This document shows, piece after piece, positions 59,301 through 64,000 of a stretch of 64,000 bases of DNA (within the stretch, counting starts at the first letter, position 1; every line of letters starts with the position of its first letter). The notes beneath the pieces were generated by a model. The model ran no database searches and had not been told where the DNA came from. It was given only the letters and a program-made list of their open reading frames with translations. The position numbers were made by a program, and so were the translations under genes. The DNA is from Colletes latitarsis (taxonomy: Eukaryota > Arthropoda > Insecta > Hymenoptera > Colletidae): positions 27,918,001-27,982,000 of the forward strand of contig NW_027488366.1 of the NCBI RefSeq assembly GCF_051014445.1, written 5' to 3'.

Positions 59301-62300
59301 CTGAAACAGTCAATTAAACCTGGTCTCGATCAATATTTTAGAGGTCAATGCAAGTTAGGTCTGGGATAGGTCTGGGATTTGCCCACATCAGGGTCATACT
59401 TTCGCATTTTTCACATACTTGTTGATCAGATCCTGGGTTTTTTTCTGGTTTGGATCAGGCAGTAATGTGGTACCACACTGAAACAGCCCACTAAACCTGG
59501 TTTCGATCAATATTTTAGAGGATGACGAAAGTTATGTCTAGGTTACGCCTGGGATTTGCTCTCATCAGACTCGTGCTTTCGCATTTTTCACATACTTGTT
59601 GAACAGATCCTGGGTTTTTTCTGGTATGGATCACGTAGTAATGTGGTACCATACAGAAACATTCAGTTAAACCTGGTCTTGATAAATATTTTTGAGGATA
59701 ACGCATGTTAGGTCTAGGTTAGGCCTGGGATTTTCACTCATCAGACTCATTCTTTCGCATTCTTCACATACTTGTTGAACGGATCCTGGGTTTTTTCTGG
59801 TTTGGATCTCGCAGTAATGTGGGACCACACTGAAACAATCAATTAAACCTGGTCTTGATAAATATTTTAGAGGATAACGCATGTTAGGTCTGGGTTAGGC
59901 CAGGGATTTGCCCTCATCGGGTTCATACTTTCGCAGTTCTAACATACATGTTGACCTGATCGAGGGTTTTTTCTGCTTTGGATCACGTAGTAAAGTGGTA
60001 CCACACTGAAACAGTCCACTAGACCTGGTTTGGATCAATATTTTAGAGGATAATGCATGTTAGGTCTAGGTTAGCCCTGAGATTTTCACTCATCAGACTC
60101 ATACTTTCGCATTCTTCAGATACCTGTTGAACGGATCCTGGGTTTTTTCTGGTATGGTTCACGTAGTAATGTGGTACCACACTGAAACATTCAATTAAAC
60201 CTGGTCTCGATAAATATTTTAGAGGATAACGCATGTTAGGTTTGGGTTAGGTCTAGGATTTGCCCTCATCAGGCTCATACTTTCGCATATCTCTCATACT
60301 TCATGGCTAGATCCTGGGCTGTTTCTGGATTGTATCACATAGTAATGTGGTACCACGCTGAAACAGTCGATTAAACCTGGCTTCGATCAATATTTTAGAG
60401 GATAACGCAAGTTAAGTCTGGGATAGGTCTGGGATTTGACCTCATCAGACTCATACTTTCGCATTTTTCACATACTTGTTGAACAGATCCTGGGTTCTTT
60501 CTGGTTTGGATCACGTAGTAGTGTGGTACCACACTGAAACAGTCCATTAAACCTGGTTTTGATCAATATTTTAGAGAATAATTCATGTTAGGTCTAGGTT
60601 AGGTCTGCGATTTGCTCTCATCAGGCTCATTCTTTCGCATATTTCTCATACTTGATGGCTAGATCCTGGGCTTTTTCTGGATTGCATCACGTAGCAATGA
60701 AGTACAACACTGAAACAGTCAATTAAACCAGGTTTCGATGAATATTTTAGAGAATAATTCATGTTAGGTCTAGGTTAGGTCTGGGATTTGCTCCCATCAG
60801 GCTCATTCTTTCCATTATTTGTCATACTTGATGGCTAGATCCTGGGCTTTTTCTGGATTGCATCACGTAGTAATGAAGTACAACACTGAAACAGTCAATT
60901 AAACCTAGTTTCCATCAATATCTTAGAGGACAACGCAAGTTAGGTCTGGGATAGGTCTGGGATTTGACCTCATCAGACTCATACTTTCGCATTTTTCACA
61001 TACTTGTTGAACAGATCCTGGGTTCTTTCTGGTTTGGATCACGTAGTAGTGTGGTACCACACTGAAACAGTCCATTAAACCTGTTTTGGATCTATATTTT
61101 AGAGGATAACGCATGTTAGGTCTAGGTTAGGTCTCGGATTTGCCCTCATCAGACTCATACTTTCGCGTTTCTCACATACTTGTTGAACAGATCCTGGCTT
61201 TTTTCTGGATTGGGTCACGTAGTAGTGTGGTACCACACTGAAACAGTCGATTAAACCTGGTTTCGATCAATATTTTTGAGGATAACGCATGTTAGGTCTA
61301 GGTTAGGCCGGGGATTTTCACTCATCAGAATCATACTTTCGCATTCTTCACATACTTGTTGAGCGGATCCTGGGTTTTTACCGGTTTGGATCACGTAGTA
61401 ATGTGGTACCACACTGAAACATTCAATTAAACCTGGTCTTGATTAATATTTTAGAGGATAACGCATGTTAGGTCTAGGTTAGGCCTGGGATTTGCTCTCA
61501 TCAGGGTCATACTTTCGCAGTTTTAACATACATGTTGACCTGATCGAGGTTTTTTTCTGCTTTGGATCACGTAGTAAAGTGGTACCACACTGAAACAGTC
61601 CATTAAACCTGGTTTGGATCAATATTTTTGAGGATAACGCATGTTAGGTCTAGGTTAGGCCGGGGAATTTCACTCATCAGGCTCATACTTTCGCAGATTT
61701 CTCATACTTCATGGCTAGATCCTGGGCTGTTTCTGGATTGTATCACATAGTAATGTGGCACCTCGCTGAAACAGTCGATTAAACCTGGTTTCGATCAATG
61801 TTTTAGAGGATAACGCAAGTTAAGTCTGGGATAGGTCTGGGATTTGACCTCATCAGACTCATACTTTCGCGTCTTTCACATACTTGTTGAACAGATCCGG
61901 GGTTTTTTCTGGTTTGGATCACGTAGTAGTGTGGCACCACACTGAAACAGTCCATTAAACTTGGTTGCGATCAATATTTTAGAGGATAACGCATGTTAGG
62001 TCTGGGTTAGGTCTAGGATTTGCCCTCATCAGGCTCATACTTTCGCATATTTCTCATACTTCATGGCTGGATCCTGGGCTATTTCTGGATTGCATCACGT
62101 AGTAAAGAAGTACAACACTGAAACAGTCAATTCAACCTGGTTTCCATCAATATTTTAGAGGACAACGCATGTTAGGTCTAGGTTAGGCCTGGGATTTGCC
62201 CTCATCAGGGTCATACTTTCGCAGTTTTAACATACATGTTGACCTGATCGAGGGTTTTTTCTGCTTTGGATCACGTAGTAAAGTGGTACCACACTGAAAC

Positions 62301-64000
62301 AGTCCATTAAACCTGGTTTTGATCAATATTTTTGAGGGTAACGCATGTTAGGTCTAGGTTAGGCCGGAGAATTTCACTCATCAGGCTCATACTTTCGCAT
62401 ATTTCTCATACTTCATGGCTAGATCCTGGGCTGTTTCTGGATTGTATCACATAGTAATGTGGTACCACGCTGAAACAGTCGATTAAACCTGGTTTCGATC
62501 AATATTTTAGAGGATAACGCAAGTTAAGTCTGGGATAGGTCTGTGATTTGGCCTCATCAGACTCATACTTTCGCATTCTTCACATATTTGTTGAACGGAT
62601 CTTGGGTTTTTTCTGGTGTGGATCACGTAGTAATGTGGTACCACACTGAAGCAATCAATTAAACCTGATCTTGATAAATATTTTACAGGATAACGCATGT
62701 TAGGTCTGGGTTAGGTCTAGGATTTGCCCTCATCAGGCTCATACTTTCGCATATTTCTCATACTTGACGGCTAGATGCTGGGCTTTTTCTGGATTGCATC
62801 AGGTAGTAATGTAGTACAACACTGAAACAGTCAATTAAACCTGGTTTCGATAAATATTTTAGAGAATAATTCATGTTAGGTCTAGGTTAGGTCTGGGATT
62901 TGCTCTCATCCGGCTCATTCTTTCGCATATTTCACATACTTGACGGCTAAATCCTGGGCTTTCTCTGGATTGCATCACGTAGTAATGAAGTACAACACTG
63001 AAACAGTCAATTAAACCTGGTTTCCATCAATATTTTAGAGGACAGCGCATGTTAGGTCTAGGTTAGCCCTGGGATTCGCCCTCATCAGACTCATACTTTC
63101 GCGTTTTTCACATACTTGTTGAACTGATCCTGGGCTTTTTCTGGTTTGGATCACGTAGTAATGTGGGACCATACTGAACAGTCAATTAAGCCTGGTTTCG
63201 ATCAATATTTTAGAGAATAATTCATGTTAGGTTTAGGTTAGGTCTGGGATTTGCTCTCATCAGGCTCATACTTTCGCACACTTCACATACTCGTTTGACT
63301 GATCCTGGGTTATTTTCTGGTTTGGATCACGTAGTAATGTGGGACCACATTGAAACAGTCAATTAAACCTGGTTTCGATCAATATTTTAGAGAATAATTC
63401 ATGTTATGTCTAGGTTAGGTCTGGGATTTGCTCTCATCAGGCTCATTCTTTCGCATATTTCTCATACTTGATGGCTAGATCCTGGGCTTTTTCTGGATTG
63501 CATCACGTAGTAATGAAGTACAACACTGAAGCAGTCAATTAAACCTGGTTTCCATCAATATCTTAGAGGATAACGCATGTTAGGTCTAGGTTAGCCCTGG
63601 GATTTTCACTCATCAGACTCATACTTTCGCATTCTTCACATACTTGTTGAACTGATCCTGGGTTTTTTCTGGTTTGGATCACGTAGTAATGTGGGACCAC
63701 ACTGAAACAGTTCATTAAACCTGGTTTCGCTCAATATTTTAGAGGATAACGCATATTAGGTCTAGGTTAGGTCTGGGATTTGCTCTCATCAGGCTCATTC
63801 TTTCGCATATTTCTCATACTTGATGGCTACATCCTGGGCTTTTTCTGGATTGCATCACGTAGTAATGTAGTACCACACTGAAACAGTCAATGAAACCTGG
63901 TTTTCATCAATATTTTAGAGGACAACGCAAGTTAGGTCTAGGTAAGGCCTGAGATTTTCACTGATCAGACTCATACTTTCGCATTCTTCACATACTTGTT
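53378..64000. repeat. 176-bp satellite array, right arm
   Basis: About 60 monomers. 53378-54691 completes duplication unit 2. 54692-55540 resembles 35276-36120 (offset 19416), including CATGCTTGATGTCTAG and TTTTACAGGACAACG. From about 55.5 kb the array is more mixed, with short shared blocks such as 57600-57840 and 58833-59070 (offset about 1233, 7 monomers). The TTGACCTGATCGAGG monomer class is frequent here (about 55018, 55549, 58012, 59950, 61535, 62240). No gene, RNA gene or other insertion was seen. Confidence 0.95.

Noticed and set aside
3622..62698. Recurrent minus-strand open frames of 63-89 codons across the satellite, all with related peptides
   Set aside because: They repeat because the monomer repeats. 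The monomer length (176) is not a multiple of three, so a frame can stay open for only about 1.1 monomers. There is no start context, domain or selection pattern supporting a protein.
1..64000. CRISPR-like regular repetition
   Set aside because: The repeated unit is the whole 176-bp monomer with no unique spacers, there are no cas genes, and the retroelement shows a eukaryotic context.
1..64000. CENP-B box in the satellite
   Set aside because: TTTCGATCAATATTTT has TTCG-N4-A but lacks the required CGGG, and no other fit was found.

Overview
The window is about 52 kb of one tandem satellite DNA (monomer about 176 bp, roughly 295 monomers by length), interrupted by two near-identical, full-length, GC-rich non-LTR retrotransposons. 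There are no host genes, RNA genes or CRISPR arrays. The setting is a eukaryotic heterochromatic block. The retroelement belongs to the R1 clade: ORF1 has three zinc knuckles, ORF2 has an APE-type endonuclease, a reverse transcriptase and a C-terminal CCHC, and the two ORFs overlap at UAAUG. R1-clade elements are typical of arthropods, so an insect is the best guess. The species cannot be named from the sequence.

Layout. 1-38178: satellite, built from nested segmental repeats: a 29-monomer-offset block, a 19-monomer block repeated with an internal 3-monomer duplication, a 9-monomer partial duplication, and a 353-bp dimer array near 26-28 kb. 38193-44183: retroelement copy 1, whose ORF2 is broken by one nonsense change. 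44198-47357: satellite. 47372-53363: retroelement copy 2, with both ORFs intact. 53378-64000: satellite, generally more mixed.

The two retroelements are not two insertions. Both sit in the same 14-bp target-site duplication, inside a 9.18-kb tandem duplication (36333-45511 and 45512-54691) that carries about 18 monomers plus the element. By eye the two units differ by one C/T substitution and one A in the poly(A) tail. An empty version of the insertion site survives at 34318-35246. This gives an order of events: satellite segment duplication, one insertion, unequal exchange that doubled the loaded segment, then loss of ORF2 in copy 1.

How the parts work together. ORF1 would bind the element RNA. 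ORF2, translated by termination-reinitiation, would nick the target and reverse-transcribe from the 3' end, where the 3' UTR is a chain of GC-rich hairpins ending in poly(A). The insertion point lies in an 11-bp sub-repeat (TTAGGTCTRGG) that carries the insect telomere-like TTAGG motif and is present about twice in most monomers.
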